Shown in pieces: positions 41,223-48,646 of a stretch of DNA of 48,646 bases. The stretch spans positions 1-48,646 of the forward strand of contig NZ_AJLR01000046.1 in NCBI RefSeq assembly GCF_000307855.1. Reading direction: 5' to 3'. Origin of the DNA: Schinkia azotoformans LMG 9581 (lineage in GTDB: Bacteria; Bacillota; Bacilli; Bacillales; Bacillaceae_J). The translations under genes and the position numbers were made by a program. Numbering within the stretch: position 1 is the first letter of the stretch; each line of letters begins with the position of its first letter. The notes under the pieces are model-generated. The model was not told the DNA's origin. It searched no databases and worked only from the letters and a program-made list of their open reading frames with translations.

Positions 41223-41483
41223 TAATTACACCTAAATATTCTGTATTTCATAAGTCGGATATTGCGACCGATCTTGATCGGACAACGTGATAAATTAATG
41301 ATTTTATACAAACCACAAGTCTCTAAGCGTTAAAACCCGAATGTAGTCTCACTTCCTGAAATACCCAGATGTTCATTCGGGTTAGCTTAGAGGCTTGCTT
41401 TCTTGCAATTACTTTTGTATTGTCCGATCACAATTGGAAGCGAGATTCGGCTTGTGGAATACCACTCCAACTTGATAATACAT
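41223..41483. repeat. large nested inverted-repeat element
   Basis: Outer arms TGATCGGACAA (41275-41285) and TTGTCCGATCA (41420-41430) enclose an inner stem of CAAGTCTCTAAGC (41316-41328) with GCTTAGAGGCTTG (41385-41397; one G-U), continued by AACCCGAATG/CATTCGGGTT (41334-41343/41374-41383) around a 30-base loop. A separate CCGATC-TT-GATCGG hairpin (41268-41281) competes with the left outer arm. It lies between convergent genes. It could be a terminator, a mobile MITE-like element or an RNA. Confidence 0.55.
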
Positions 41484-41786
41484 TTACGGTGTTGTATATG
41501 GCAGCTCGTGATCTGTATCTGGATCATCATGCGGTGGATGGGCACCGGGATATTGCCTTGGAGAATCTTGATGCATCGATTTGAATTCATAGTTGAAAGC
41601 ACTATATCTACGCTGTCCTTCTTCCCAAGGAGTACTTTTCAGTTCTACCGGCTCATCCTGCCTAATTGGACAACCATAGGCCCCATCTGGAAATTCTTCT
41701 GCAGTCAAAAAATTCCTCATCGTTTCAACATTAGAAAAATCCGTATATTGCTCACGTTCTGTACCTTTTTTCTTCCAAAAACCCAA
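41484..41786 (-). CDS. small cytosolic protein (100 aa)
   Basis: TTG 41786 is chosen because AGGAGG lies 9 bases upstream and a GTG at 41795 overlaps it. The 100-aa product starts GFWKKKGTEREQYTDFS, has a conserved-looking DGAYGCPIRQDEPVELKSTPWEEG segment in two parts and a His/Pro/Asp-rich disordered tail (HPPHDDPDTDHE). Bacilli carry relatives annotated only as cytosolic protein. Function unknown; the closing acidic-His tail could bind metal. Confidence 0.75.
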   Translation of the reverse strand: MGFWKKKGTEREQYTDFSNVETMRNFLTAEEFPDGAYGCPIRQDEPVELKSTPWEEGQRRYSAFNYEFKSMHQDSPRQYPGAHPPHDDPDTDHELPYTTP

Positions 41787-41865
41787 AGAAACCACCTCCT
41801 ATAGATAGAATGGTCTATAAAAGATGGTTTCATGTGGTGAAACTTAATCCAATTTACTGTACTAG

Positions 41866-42138
41866 TTATACTGAAGTGATTTGCTTTAGAAAATGATGAA
41901 GCTCAGCTGCATCCTCTTCATCTAAATTGTAAATATGTTCAAGATACCCCGGTTCGTCTAAATCATCCTTCCCGATAATCGCAAAACGATGGCTTTGAAT
42001 ATCAAGAACTATATTTTTTCCGTAAAAACGGTCTGTTTGAATGACAGCCAAATCAAATCGTTGTTTAGATCCCATAAAACTTATAAATCGCGTTTTAGTT
42101 TCTTCAGTATCATCATATAGATAGAAAAAATCTGTAAT
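41866..42138 (-). CDS. DUF3055 family protein, possible ATT start
   Basis: The product has the DUF3055 signature: FYLYDDTEETKTRFISFMG, then QRFDLAVIQTDRFYGKNIV, LDIQSHRFAIIG and DDLDEPGYLEHIY. Function unknown. The only ATG in frame (42153) overlaps a strong GGAGGGG, with no ribosome site before it. With that site used, translation would start 6 bases later at ATT 42138, giving a protein that begins TDFFYLYDD, as family members do. ATT starts are rare; this is a proposal. Confidence 0.8.
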   Translation of the reverse strand: MTDFFYLYDDTEETKTRFISFMGSKQRFDLAVIQTDRFYGKNIVLDIQSHRFAIIGKDDLDEPGYLEHIYNLDEEDAAELHHFLKQITSV

Positions 42139-42312
42139 GATAATCCCCTCCATTTTGATTCTTAGCTTACTGTGCTTTATTTTACAACAACAACCATCTC
42201 TTGTCGAAAATTAGTTGAAATAATGCTACAATAAAATATACATTACGATAAATTAGGTGTAGTAAAATGGTAAACCTATAAAAAACAAATAATTTTTAAG
42301 AGGTGTATTGCG

Positions 42313-42750
42313 TTGTATTTTGTAGATCGTGAATTTCTCGAACAGTTATTGCAACATATTGAAAAAAATATTGCTATTTTAAAGGAAAATTCAAATTGGG
42401 ATGGCCCCCTTGAAAAGCTTGCCCTTGAGCGAGTTGTGCATATTTTAATTGAGTCAATTTTGGATGTTGGTAATACATTAATTGATGGATTTATTATGAG
42501 AGACCCAGGCAGCTACGAGGATATCATTGATATTTTATTAGATGAAAAAGTAGTGAAAGCCGAGGATGAAGTTCCATTAAAAGCAGTCGTTGCTTTTCGT
42601 AAAATCCTGATTCAAAATTATTTAGATATTGATCATGATCAAATTTTACAGAGCTTAAAAGAAAATATTGTAAAAATTGAACAATTTCCTAATCAGGTCC
42701 GCATCTACCTTGAAAATGAATTAGGACCAATAAACGCCTTTAAAGCATAA
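42313..42750 (+). CDS. yutE: YutE, DUF86/HepT-like protein
   Basis: The 145-aa all-helical product resembles HepT-like DUF86 proteins: LERVVHILIESILDVGNTLIDG and VAFRKILIQNYLDID. The usual RX4-6HxY RNase motif is altered (Gln in place of His), and no MntA-type nucleotidyltransferase is adjacent, so it may not be an active toxin. TTG 42313 follows AAGAGGTGTATTGCG. Conserved in place in B. subtilis. Confidence 0.9.
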   Translation: MYFVDREFLEQLLQHIEKNIAILKENSNWDGPLEKLALERVVHILIESILDVGNTLIDGFIMRDPGSYEDIIDILLDEKVVKAEDEVPLKAVVAFRKILIQNYLDIDHDQILQSLKENIVKIEQFPNQVRIYLENELGPINAFKA

Positions 42751-42842
42751 AAATGTTAACAAAGTATTCAATATTATATAAATATAGAAGTTTAAAAATG
42801 TCGAAAAGTAAGCTATAATGAATTCAAGGGTGGTGATCTATA

Positions 42843-43469
42843 ATGACTAGTAATACGTCTTCAACAAGAGATGAAATATTAACAATGTTAAAATTGAATA
42901 AACGTATGACAGTAACTGAAATGGCTAATCAATTGCAAATTACTGAGATGGCTGTTCGGAGACATTTAAATACGTTAGAAAAGGACCGCTATGTTGAAAC
43001 TATTCTTGTTCGACAAGCAATGGGACGTCCTTTAAACATTTATCAACTTTCAGAAGCTGGAGAAGAACTCTTCCCACGAAACTATAAGAATATCATTCTA
43101 GAATTCATCGCTGATATTGAAGAATTAAACGGACAAGAAATGGTCGATCAACTGTTTGAACGACGTAAGGATCGGATGAAAGTGACCCTTATGAAGCGGA
43201 TGGAAGGTAAATCATTGGAAGAAAGACTTCAAACTCTTGTTCAAATTCAAAATGACAACGGCTATATGGCTGATATCGAACAAAATGAAGATGGAAGTTT
43301 TGAAATGTCCGAGCATAATTGTCCAATAGCTTTAGTAGCCAATAAATATCAATCTGCATGCCATCGTGAGCTTGAATTATTTAAAGAAGTTCTTGGCACT
43401 GACAAAATTGTCAGACATGCATGCTTAAGTGATGGCGATGGAGCTTGTCAATATCATATTAAGAAATGA
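42843..43469 (+). CDS. HTH transcriptional regulator with Cys-rich (Fe-S-type) C-terminus
   Basis: The 208-aa protein has a winged HTH (MTVTEMANQLQITEMAVRRH, about residues 22-42; then TILVRQAMGRPLNIYQLS) and a C-terminal domain with four Cys in C-x12-C-x20-C-x7-C order (HNCPIALVANKYQSACHREL; then RHACLSDGDGACQYHI). SufR-type regulators use a Cys set of this kind to hold an Fe-S cluster, though spacing differs. It may regulate Fe-S or iron genes. AAGGGTGGTGATCTATA precedes ATG 42843. Confidence 0.85.
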   Translation: MTSNTSSTRDEILTMLKLNKRMTVTEMANQLQITEMAVRRHLNTLEKDRYVETILVRQAMGRPLNIYQLSEAGEELFPRNYKNIILEFIADIEELNGQEMVDQLFERRKDRMKVTLMKRMEGKSLEERLQTLVQIQNDNGYMADIEQNEDGSFEMSEHNCPIALVANKYQSACHRELELFKEVLGTDKIVRHACLSDGDGACQYHIKK

Positions 43470-43505
43470 TTTAACTTTATTCAAAGTTAAAGCCTTCGGC
43501 AGATT

Positions 43506-43566
43506 AAAAAGAGGCTGTCTTAAGAGTGTCCAGCAGACATGGATACCTTTGGGACAGTCTCTTTTT
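43506..43566 (+). terminator. terminator between the HTH gene and yutF
   Basis: AAAGAGGCTGTC pairs with GACAGTCTCTTT (one G-U) across a long loop, followed by TTT. A single stem with a large loop is unusual but the arms are long. Confidence 0.6.
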
Positions 43567-43614
43567 GCTTTTGTATTCAAACATTATATAATAATTTGTG
43601 TTAGGAGTGATTTT

Positions 43615-44385
43615 TTGAAAAAGTATAATGCTTATTTAATTGACCTTGATGGCACCATGTACCGTGGAGCAGAACGGATTGAAGAAGCTGTACATTTTGT
43701 TAAAGCGATACAAAAAAAGAACATACGTTATTTGTTCGTAACGAATAATTCATCGCGGCGACCAGACCAAATAGCCGAAAAATTAATATCCTTTGATATT
43801 CCTGCAACACCAGAGCTCGTTTTTACATCTAGTATGGCTGCTGCTAATTACATTGCAGATCAGAAGAAAGATGCCGCTATTTATATGATTGGTGAAGAAG
43901 GTCTGCAGCATGCCCTTCAGGAAAAACAGTTCACCTTTATTGAAGAAAACCCGGATTACGTTGTCGTTGGAATTGACAGGGATCTTACGTATGAAAAATT
44001 GGCAAAAGGCTGCTTGGGGATTAGAAATGGAGCTACTTTTTTGTCAACGAACGCAGATATCGCGATTCCAACAGAAAGAGGATTACTGCCTGGAAATGGC
44101 GCCTTAACCTCTGTTTTTTCGGTTTCTACTGGAGTGAACCCGATCTTTATCGGAAAACCTGAATCAATTATCATGGAGCAGGCTCTGCGCGTCCTCGGTG
44201 CAAATAAGGAAGAAACTTTAATGGTTGGTGATAATTATGATACCGATATTGCGGCCGGCATGAGTGCAGGTATAGATACATTGCTCGTCCATACAGGGGT
44301 GACCTCCAAAGAAAAATTGACCGAATATGAAGCCCAGCCAACCTATGTAGTCGACTCTTTATCCGCATGGATTGATAAAATATAA
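43615..44385 (+). CDS. yutF: HAD family IIA hydrolase (YutF, NagD-like)
   Basis: The 256-aa phosphatase has motif I DLDGTMYRG (Asp10, Asp12), motif II TNNSSRRP, GKPESIIMEQ with the conserved Lys, and GDNYDTDIAAG near residue 205. NagD-type enzymes dephosphorylate small phosphometabolites. TTG 43615 is chosen because TTAGGAGTGATTTT precedes it; the frame is open further left with no ribosome site. It is conserved at this locus. Confidence 0.93.
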   Translation: MKKYNAYLIDLDGTMYRGAERIEEAVHFVKAIQKKNIRYLFVTNNSSRRPDQIAEKLISFDIPATPELVFTSSMAAANYIADQKKDAAIYMIGEEGLQHALQEKQFTFIEENPDYVVVGIDRDLTYEKLAKGCLGIRNGATFLSTNADIAIPTERGLLPGNGALTSVFSVSTGVNPIFIGKPESIIMEQALRVLGANKEETLMVGDNYDTDIAAGMSAGIDTLLVHTGVTSKEKLTEYEAQPTYVVDSLSAWIDKI

Positions 44386-44458
44386 AAGCTGTCTAGCCTC
44401 AGCGCCCAGCGACTCGTAAACTTCGCTAAATGGGCGCTTCGGCTTTTCGTTTTACTCC
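44386..44458. repeat. dispersed extragenic repeat with terminator stem, copy 1
   Basis: GTCTAGCCTCAGCGCCCAGC, then AACTTCGC, closely resembles the end of the window (48584-48620). AGCGCCCA pairs with TGGGCGCT, and AAAAGC with GGCTTTT outside it, so this copy works as a two-way terminator between convergent yutF and yutG. Elements of this kind, starting GTCTAGCTCCAGCGCC, are frequent in Bacillus genomes. Confidence 0.65.
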
Positions 44459-44964
44459 ACATTTTTAGCTCGGTGTGCTAACCGGCTTGAGGCCGCCGCT
44501 GCAATGGCACCAACAATATCGTCCAAAAATGTATTGCAGACACCCTCATGGTGCTCATTAATTTTTTCTAATATTCCCGGCTTCTGCTTATCAATGTACC
44601 CATAGTTCGTAAATCCGATTGATCCGTAGACATTAATAATGGAAAATGCAATGATTTCGTCTACCCCGTAAAGACCTTCATCATTTAATAATGTAGTTAA
44701 TAACGGCTCTGAAATTAGCTTTTTCTCTGCCAATATATCTAATTCAATTCCCGTTATGATCGCATTTTGAACCTCGCGTTTTGATAAAACACGTTCTATG
44801 TTCGCTAAGCACTCTTCTATTTTTAAATTCTCGTGATATTTATTTTGTAAATAATATACTAAATCGGCGATATCTTTAAGTTCGACTCCGCGTTCCTTTA
44901 ATAGCTCCCTTGCACGTTTTTCAATAGGGTCCATGTGTTTTTCATCCTTCATCATGTTTTTCAC
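44452..44964 (-). CDS. yutG: phosphatidylglycerophosphatase A-like protein (YutG)
   Basis: The 170-aa product has the PgpA-like layout: RARELLKERGVELKDIADLV at the start, NAIITGIELDILAEKKLI, and the metal-binding-like DEIIAFSIINVYGSIGFTN, ending CNTFLDDIVGAIAAAAS. PgpA removes phosphate from phosphatidylglycerophosphate; in YutG this activity is assumed. Unlike E. coli PgpA it has few membrane spans. The ATG at 44964 has AAGGTG upstream. Confidence 0.9.
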   Translation of the reverse strand: MKNMMKDEKHMDPIEKRARELLKERGVELKDIADLVYYLQNKYHENLKIEECLANIERVLSKREVQNAIITGIELDILAEKKLISEPLLTTLLNDEGLYGVDEIIAFSIINVYGSIGFTNYGYIDKQKPGILEKINEHHEGVCNTFLDDIVGAIAAAASSRLAHRAKNVE

Positions 44965-45102
44965 CTTTTCTTATCATAATATACGTTCATTTTGCTTTTT
45001 ATGTTCATTATATACTTCTTAATTTTTCCAATGAGCAACAATTTATACTTACGGGTAAGCCTACATACATATTAATAAGGTATTAGAAAGGGGTGCTTGG
45101 AA

Positions 45103-46113
45103 ATGATCGAAAGAGATCTATATGAACAATATCGATTGAATAGCTCTCAATTAATTAAGTATAAAAACTTTCAAGCTTTTCACGAAAATGGCAGTTTGTA
45201 TGTGATCGTTCCGATTCCTGAAATAGAACGGGAGGAATTATTGGAACTGAAGCAAATAAGCGATTATTTGCAATTTCAAAAAGAAGATAGAATAGCCAAT
45301 TTTGTCCCGACCGTTACAAAAGAGTTGATTGGTTATATTAATGGTGAAAGCATCGCTCTTTTTAAGCTTCCTGATATAAATCATCGGAGAAGACTTTTCG
45401 GTGATGGCGGGGATTTAGCCAGATTACATCAGCTGGGGCGTTATTACCCATATCCACCACAAATAGCGACACGTCTAGGTCTATGGAAAACAATGTGGGA
45501 AAATCGCCTTGATCAGTTGGAAGAATGGTGGGGCCAAAGGATTCAAGGACTCCCGGAAAATCGTTTTGAGAAATTATTTTTTGAAACCTTTCCATACTAT
45601 CTTGGTGTATCTGAAAATGCGATCCAATATGTTGCCGACTGTATGTGGGAGGACGCTCGCAAGGAGGCACAAATAGGTACGATTTGTTATGTGAAATATA
45701 AACCGCAAACCGATCCAGACAGAGTCATTTTCCCAACTGACCTAATTTTTGATCATCCAACACGTGATCTTGCAGAATGGATTCGATCCAAGTACGTAAC
45801 AGGTGCAGACATGCAGGAAATAAGCAGCTTTTTAAATCAATACGAGCGGATTATGCCATTATCAACAGTAAGCTGTCGATTATTATTTGGCAGGTTATTA
45901 TTTCCACTCTCCTATTTTGAGGCAGTTGAGGGATATTATTCAGCATCTACGGAAAAAAGAAAAATGAAATATGAAAAACAATTTTTTAGAGTATTAGATC
46001 AAGCAGAGGACTATGAACGATTTTTAAGTACATTTTCTAAAAATTTTGGTGGGGTTTCATCGAGAAATTTGCAAATTCCTGAAATAGAATGGCTTCAGGG
46101 TATAAAAGGTTAA
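45103..46113 (+). CDS. yutH: spore coat protein YutH
   Basis: The 336-aa protein has the CotS/YutH kinase-like fold without a clear active site: NGESIALFKLPDINHRRRLFG, RLHQLGRYYPYPPQ, then FETFPYYLGVSENAIQYVADC and FPTDLIFDHPTRDLAEWIRSK. It is a coat component under sporulation control in B. subtilis. ATG 45103 is chosen with GAAAGGGGTGC upstream; the frame is open to a TTG at 45097. It lies before hom, as in B. subtilis. Confidence 0.93.
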   Translation: MIERDLYEQYRLNSSQLIKYKNFQAFHENGSLYVIVPIPEIEREELLELKQISDYLQFQKEDRIANFVPTVTKELIGYINGESIALFKLPDINHRRRLFGDGGDLARLHQLGRYYPYPPQIATRLGLWKTMWENRLDQLEEWWGQRIQGLPENRFEKLFFETFPYYLGVSENAIQYVADCMWEDARKEAQIGTICYVKYKPQTDPDRVIFPTDLIFDHPTRDLAEWIRSKYVTGADMQEISSFLNQYERIMPLSTVSCRLLFGRLLFPLSYFEAVEGYYSASTEKRKMKYEKQFFRVLDQAEDYERFLSTFSKNFGGVSSRNLQIPEIEWLQGIKG

Positions 46114-46179
46114 TTGAATTATGTTAATATTATAAAAGTAAGGAAAAGCTGTTGTCCAAAAATTAAGTAAAAACAACTC

Positions 46180-46208
46180 TTGTATTGAAAGGTAATTCCA
46201 TCTATAAT
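46180..46208 (+). promoter_or_regulatory. putative hom promoter
   Basis: TTGTAT (46180-46185), 17 bases, then perfect TATAAT (46203-46208), 60 bases before the hom start. No T-box or attenuator fold was seen in the 155-base leader. Confidence 0.6.
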
Positions 46209-46268
46209 GTCCGTATGACAAAAACAGATGTATCGTGTATGTAGACATGTGGGAAGGGTGAAAATAAT

Positions 46269-47570
46269 ATGATTAAATCAATTTCTATCGGATTGCTAGG
46301 ATTAGGAACTGTAGGAAGCGGTGTTGTTCAAATCGTTGAGCGCCATCAGGATAAATTAATTCATCAAATCGGATGTCCGGTTGAAATTACAAAAATTGTA
46401 GTAAAAAATTTGGATAAACAGCGTGATATTGAAATTGATCCATCTAAATTAACAACAGATCCGAATGAAGTCATTGAAAATCCGAATATCGATATTGTTG
46501 TTGAAGTAATGGGTGGTATTGAAGATACTAGAAACTACGTGGTTAAAGCACTACAGAATAAAAAACATGTTGTAACAGCGAACAAAGATTTAATGGCACT
46601 TTACGGGGCAGAGCTATTACAAATTGCTTCTGAAAATGGCTGCGACTTATTTTTTGAAGCTAGTGTTGCGGGCGGAATTCCGATAATTCGTAGTTTAGTA
46701 GACGGCCTTGCATCAGACCGGATTACGAAAATGATGGGGATTGTAAATGGAACAACCAACTACATCCTTACTAAAATGTCACAGGAAGGCCGTCCGTACG
46801 GTGAAGTATTAAAAGAGGCTCAAGAGTTGGGCTATGCAGAATCAGATCCAACAGCAGATGTTGAAGGTCTCGATGCGGCAAGAAAAATGGCAATTCTCGC
46901 TACTTTAGGATTTTCCATGCAGATCGATTTGGATGACGTAAAAGTCAGCGGTATTTCAAGCATAACAGAAGAAGATTTAGACTACAGTAAACGTCTCGGC
47001 TATACAATGAAATTAATTGGTATTGCCGATCGTGAAGAGGATAAGGTTGAGGTTAGTGTTCAGCCGACATTATTGCCTAATAATCATCCGCTCGCAACTG
47101 TTAATGATGTCTATAATGCTGTTTATGTTTGCGGTGAAGCCGTTGGTGAAACGATGTTCTACGGACCAGGTGCAGGTAGATTTCCAACTGCTACATCAAT
47201 CGTATCGGATCTAGTTGAAGTAATGAAGAATATGCTTTTAGGTGTAAATGGAAGCAAATATGTTGCACCACAATTTAAAAAAAGCCTGAAATCTGATGAA
47301 GAAATTTTATCGAAATATTTCTTGCGTATCCATGTGCAGGATCGCCCAGGGGCTTTTGCGGCGATTACATCATTATTTTCAAGCTATAATGTTAGTTTTG
47401 AGAAAATTTTGCAATTACCTTTAAAAACGAAAGGTGTAGCAGAAATTGTTATCATCACACATCACGCTAATAAGCAAGCTTATAATGAAATTATGGAAAA
47501 ACTAAATACATTAGAAGTTGTCCGTGGTGTAAAGAGCAGCTATCGAGTTGAAGGGGAAGAAGTACTTTAA
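46269..47570 (+). CDS. hom: homoserine dehydrogenase
   Basis: Hom reduces aspartate semialdehyde to homoserine for threonine and methionine. The 433-aa protein has an NAD(P)-binding GLLGLGTVGSGV (residues 8-19), VTANKDLMALYG, the central GIVNGTTNYILTKMSQEG and the catalytic YAESDPTADVEGLDAARKMA, and ends in an ACT regulatory domain (VQDRPGAFAAITSLFSSYNVS). GGGAAGGGTGAAAATAAT precedes ATG 46269. It is followed by thrB with no thrC between. Confidence 0.97.
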   Translation: MIKSISIGLLGLGTVGSGVVQIVERHQDKLIHQIGCPVEITKIVVKNLDKQRDIEIDPSKLTTDPNEVIENPNIDIVVEVMGGIEDTRNYVVKALQNKKHVVTANKDLMALYGAELLQIASENGCDLFFEASVAGGIPIIRSLVDGLASDRITKMMGIVNGTTNYILTKMSQEGRPYGEVLKEAQELGYAESDPTADVEGLDAARKMAILATLGFSMQIDLDDVKVSGISSITEEDLDYSKRLGYTMKLIGIADREEDKVEVSVQPTLLPNNHPLATVNDVYNAVYVCGEAVGETMFYGPGAGRFPTATSIVSDLVEVMKNMLLGVNGSKYVAPQFKKSLKSDEEILSKYFLRIHVQDRPGAFAAITSLFSSYNVSFEKILQLPLKTKGVAEIVIITHHANKQAYNEIMEKLNTLEVVRGVKSSYRVEGEEVL

Positions 47571-47636
47571 TGCCAGCAACACATCTTACTTTCTTAAAAA
47601 TTTATCTGATGAACATATCCAAGGAGCTGTAACTTA

Positions 47637-48554
47637 ATGGTAAATAATAAGGCTTTTAGAATAACTACTCCTGGCAGTACTGCTAATCTAGGGCCTGGCT
47701 TTGACTCAGTTGGCATGGCTGTAAATCGTTATTTAGTTTTAGATGTAACACCAAGTGATGAATGGAAATTCATTTCTAAATCAGAAGAACTTACTGGACT
47801 TCCAGAAGGAAAAGAAAATTTAATGTATAAAGTTGCTACCTCTGTGGCTGATGATTATGGCTTTGAACTTCCACCACACAGAGTTGAAGTTACGAGTGAT
47901 ATTCCACTATCAAGGGGACTCGGCAGCAGTGCGGCAGCCATTGTTGCCGGAATTGAACTTGCAAACCAAATTCTGAATCTTGATTTGTCCGCTGAAGAAA
48001 AGTTAAGAAGAGCAAGCAATATCGAAGGTCATTTGGATAATGTAGCAGCATCCTTATATGGCGGTCTTATCATCGGCAGCCATCGTGAAGATGGAACAGA
48101 TATGGTTCATGCGGGCTTTCCTGACATCGATATGGTTGTCTATATTCCAGCCTATGAACTTGAGACCAAAAAAGCACGGAGTGTACTCCCGGAAACAATG
48201 GAGTTTAAAACAGCCGTGTTCGCAAGTGGCATTAGTAATGTGCTTGTAGCAGCATTGTTAACATCCAATTGGGAGCTGGCAGGGAAAATGATGGTGAAAG
48301 ATTTATTCCACCAGCCTTACCGTGGTGAACTCATACCGGAGCTCGGAATGGTGTTTTCATTGGCGGATGAATTGGGCGCCTATGGTGTAGCGCTTAGCGG
48401 TGCAGGACCGACCATTATTTGCTTTGCACCAAAGGGCAAAGGTGAATCTATACAGAAGCACCTTCAAGAAAAGTTCCCAACTGCAAGAATTGAGACATTG
48501 AAAGTGGACCAATCTGGTTTGTCTATAGAAAAAAAAGAAAAAGCTGTCAAATGA
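47637..48554 (+). CDS. thrB: homoserine kinase
   Basis: ThrB phosphorylates homoserine, the step before threonine synthase. The 305-aa GHMP kinase shows TPGSTANLGPGFDSVGMA (residues 11-28), the ATP loop SRGLGSSAAA (92-101) and the C-terminal GVALSGAGPTIICFA. AAGGAGCTGTAACTTA precedes ATG 47637. The terminator stem starts within its last codons. It lies 66 bases after hom. Confidence 0.97.
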   Translation: MVNNKAFRITTPGSTANLGPGFDSVGMAVNRYLVLDVTPSDEWKFISKSEELTGLPEGKENLMYKVATSVADDYGFELPPHRVEVTSDIPLSRGLGSSAAAIVAGIELANQILNLDLSAEEKLRRASNIEGHLDNVAASLYGGLIIGSHREDGTDMVHAGFPDIDMVVYIPAYELETKKARSVLPETMEFKTAVFASGISNVLVAALLTSNWELAGKMMVKDLFHQPYRGELIPELGMVFSLADELGAYGVALSGAGPTIICFAPKGKGESIQKHLQEKFPTARIETLKVDQSGLSIEKKEKAVK

Positions 48555-48563
48555 CAGCTTTTT
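48538..48563 (+). terminator. rho-independent terminator of hom-thrB
   Basis: AAAAGCTGTCA pairs with TGACAGCTTTT around an A-rich loop, with a T-run. The thrB TGA lies within the stem. Confidence 0.85.
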
Positions 48564-48583
48564 CTTTTGATGTTGTGCATCAT

Positions 48584-48646
48584 TGTCTAGCTCCAGCGCC
48601 TATCGCCTAGCAAACTTCAGGTCTCCTCCCTACGATAAGTCAACTA
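48584..48646. repeat. dispersed extragenic repeat, copy 2 (runs off the window)
   Basis: TGTCTAGCTCCAGCGCC, then CAAACTTCAGGTCTCC and ACGATAAGTCAACTA at the end. It shares its first half with 44390-44425. This is the better-known Bacillus form of the element. It continues beyond 48646. Confidence 0.65.

Noticed and set aside
41403-41804. 133-codon plus-strand ORF across the small cytosolic gene
   Set aside because: Rich in Trp, Ile, Cys and Arg as in an antisense shadow; the minus-strand gene has the ribosome site.
42313-42750. YutE as an active HepT toxin of a MNT-HepT system
   Set aside because: The catalytic His of the RX4-6HxY motif is replaced by Gln, and no MntA nucleotidyltransferase gene is adjacent.
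46114-46268. Threonine T-box or attenuator before hom
   Set aside because: No specifier-loop or terminator/antiterminator pair was found; a plain promoter is sufficient.

Overview
The window looks like low-GC Bacillaceae (Bacillus sensu lato) DNA. Most starts carry strong AGGAGG-type ribosome sites, TTG and GTG starts are frequent, and spore-former genes are present (YunB, YutH, a Cse60-like protein). The right-hand 13 kb matches, in family and order, the Bacillus subtilis yunE-yunC-yunB-lytH-lipA-yutD-yutE-yutF-yutG-yutH-hom-thrB neighbourhood. No rRNA, tRNA or CRISPR array was seen.

Positions 1 to about 35,400 are the right-hand part of a prophage with a contractile tail of the PBSX/skin type. 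The left end, integrase and replication genes lie outside the window. 1-3,400 is an accessory and regulatory stretch: small orphan genes, a hicA-hicB toxin-antitoxin pair with an operator inside its promoter, a zincin-like gene interrupted by one TGA, and a Cse60-like gene. 3,402-12,950 is packaging and head: terS, terL, portal, a MuF-type minor head protein with an extra C-terminal domain, an Acb2/Tad1-hairpin-like cyclic-nucleotide sponge, scaffold, decoration protein, capsid and connectors. 12,941-28,224 is the tail: sheath, tube, a chaperone pair joined by a -1 frameshift, tape measure, LysM protein, hub, baseplate and fibres. A moron between chaperone and tape measure holds a type I toxin-antitoxin locus and a DUF4352-type membrane-anchored protein. 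Lysis follows (holin 28,314; amidase 28,693).

29,400-35,400 is the lysogeny and cargo arm. A DUF3037 plus HipA-like kinase pair lies between two copies of a terminator-bearing direct repeat. Next come an operon of two 45-46 aa membrane proteins and an XRE regulator behind a promoter with a palindrome in its spacer, an FxLYD-like lipoprotein, a candidate structured sRNA, a second XRE repressor, and a rightward module with an RHH-like protein, an FtsK/SpoIIIE ATPase and a three-helix membrane protein. TTTGCCCAC direct repeats near 35,280 probably mark the phage end.

35,527 to the end is host chromosome: TauE permease, YunC, an HD-GYP protein, YunB, LytH, LipA, YutD, a small cytosolic protein, DUF3055, YutE, an HTH regulator with a Cys-rich C-terminus, YutF, YutG, YutH, Hom and ThrB. 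thrC, which lies between hom and thrB in B. subtilis, is absent here. A large nested inverted repeat (41,268-41,430) and two copies of a dispersed extragenic repeat stand out.

Taken together, the prophage carries at least six candidate defence, counter-defence or conflict loci woven into an otherwise complete PBSX-like virion gene set: HicAB, MuF C-terminal domain plus downstream ORF, Acb2-like sponge, type I toxin-antitoxin, DUF3037/HipA, and the small-membrane-protein/XRE operon.
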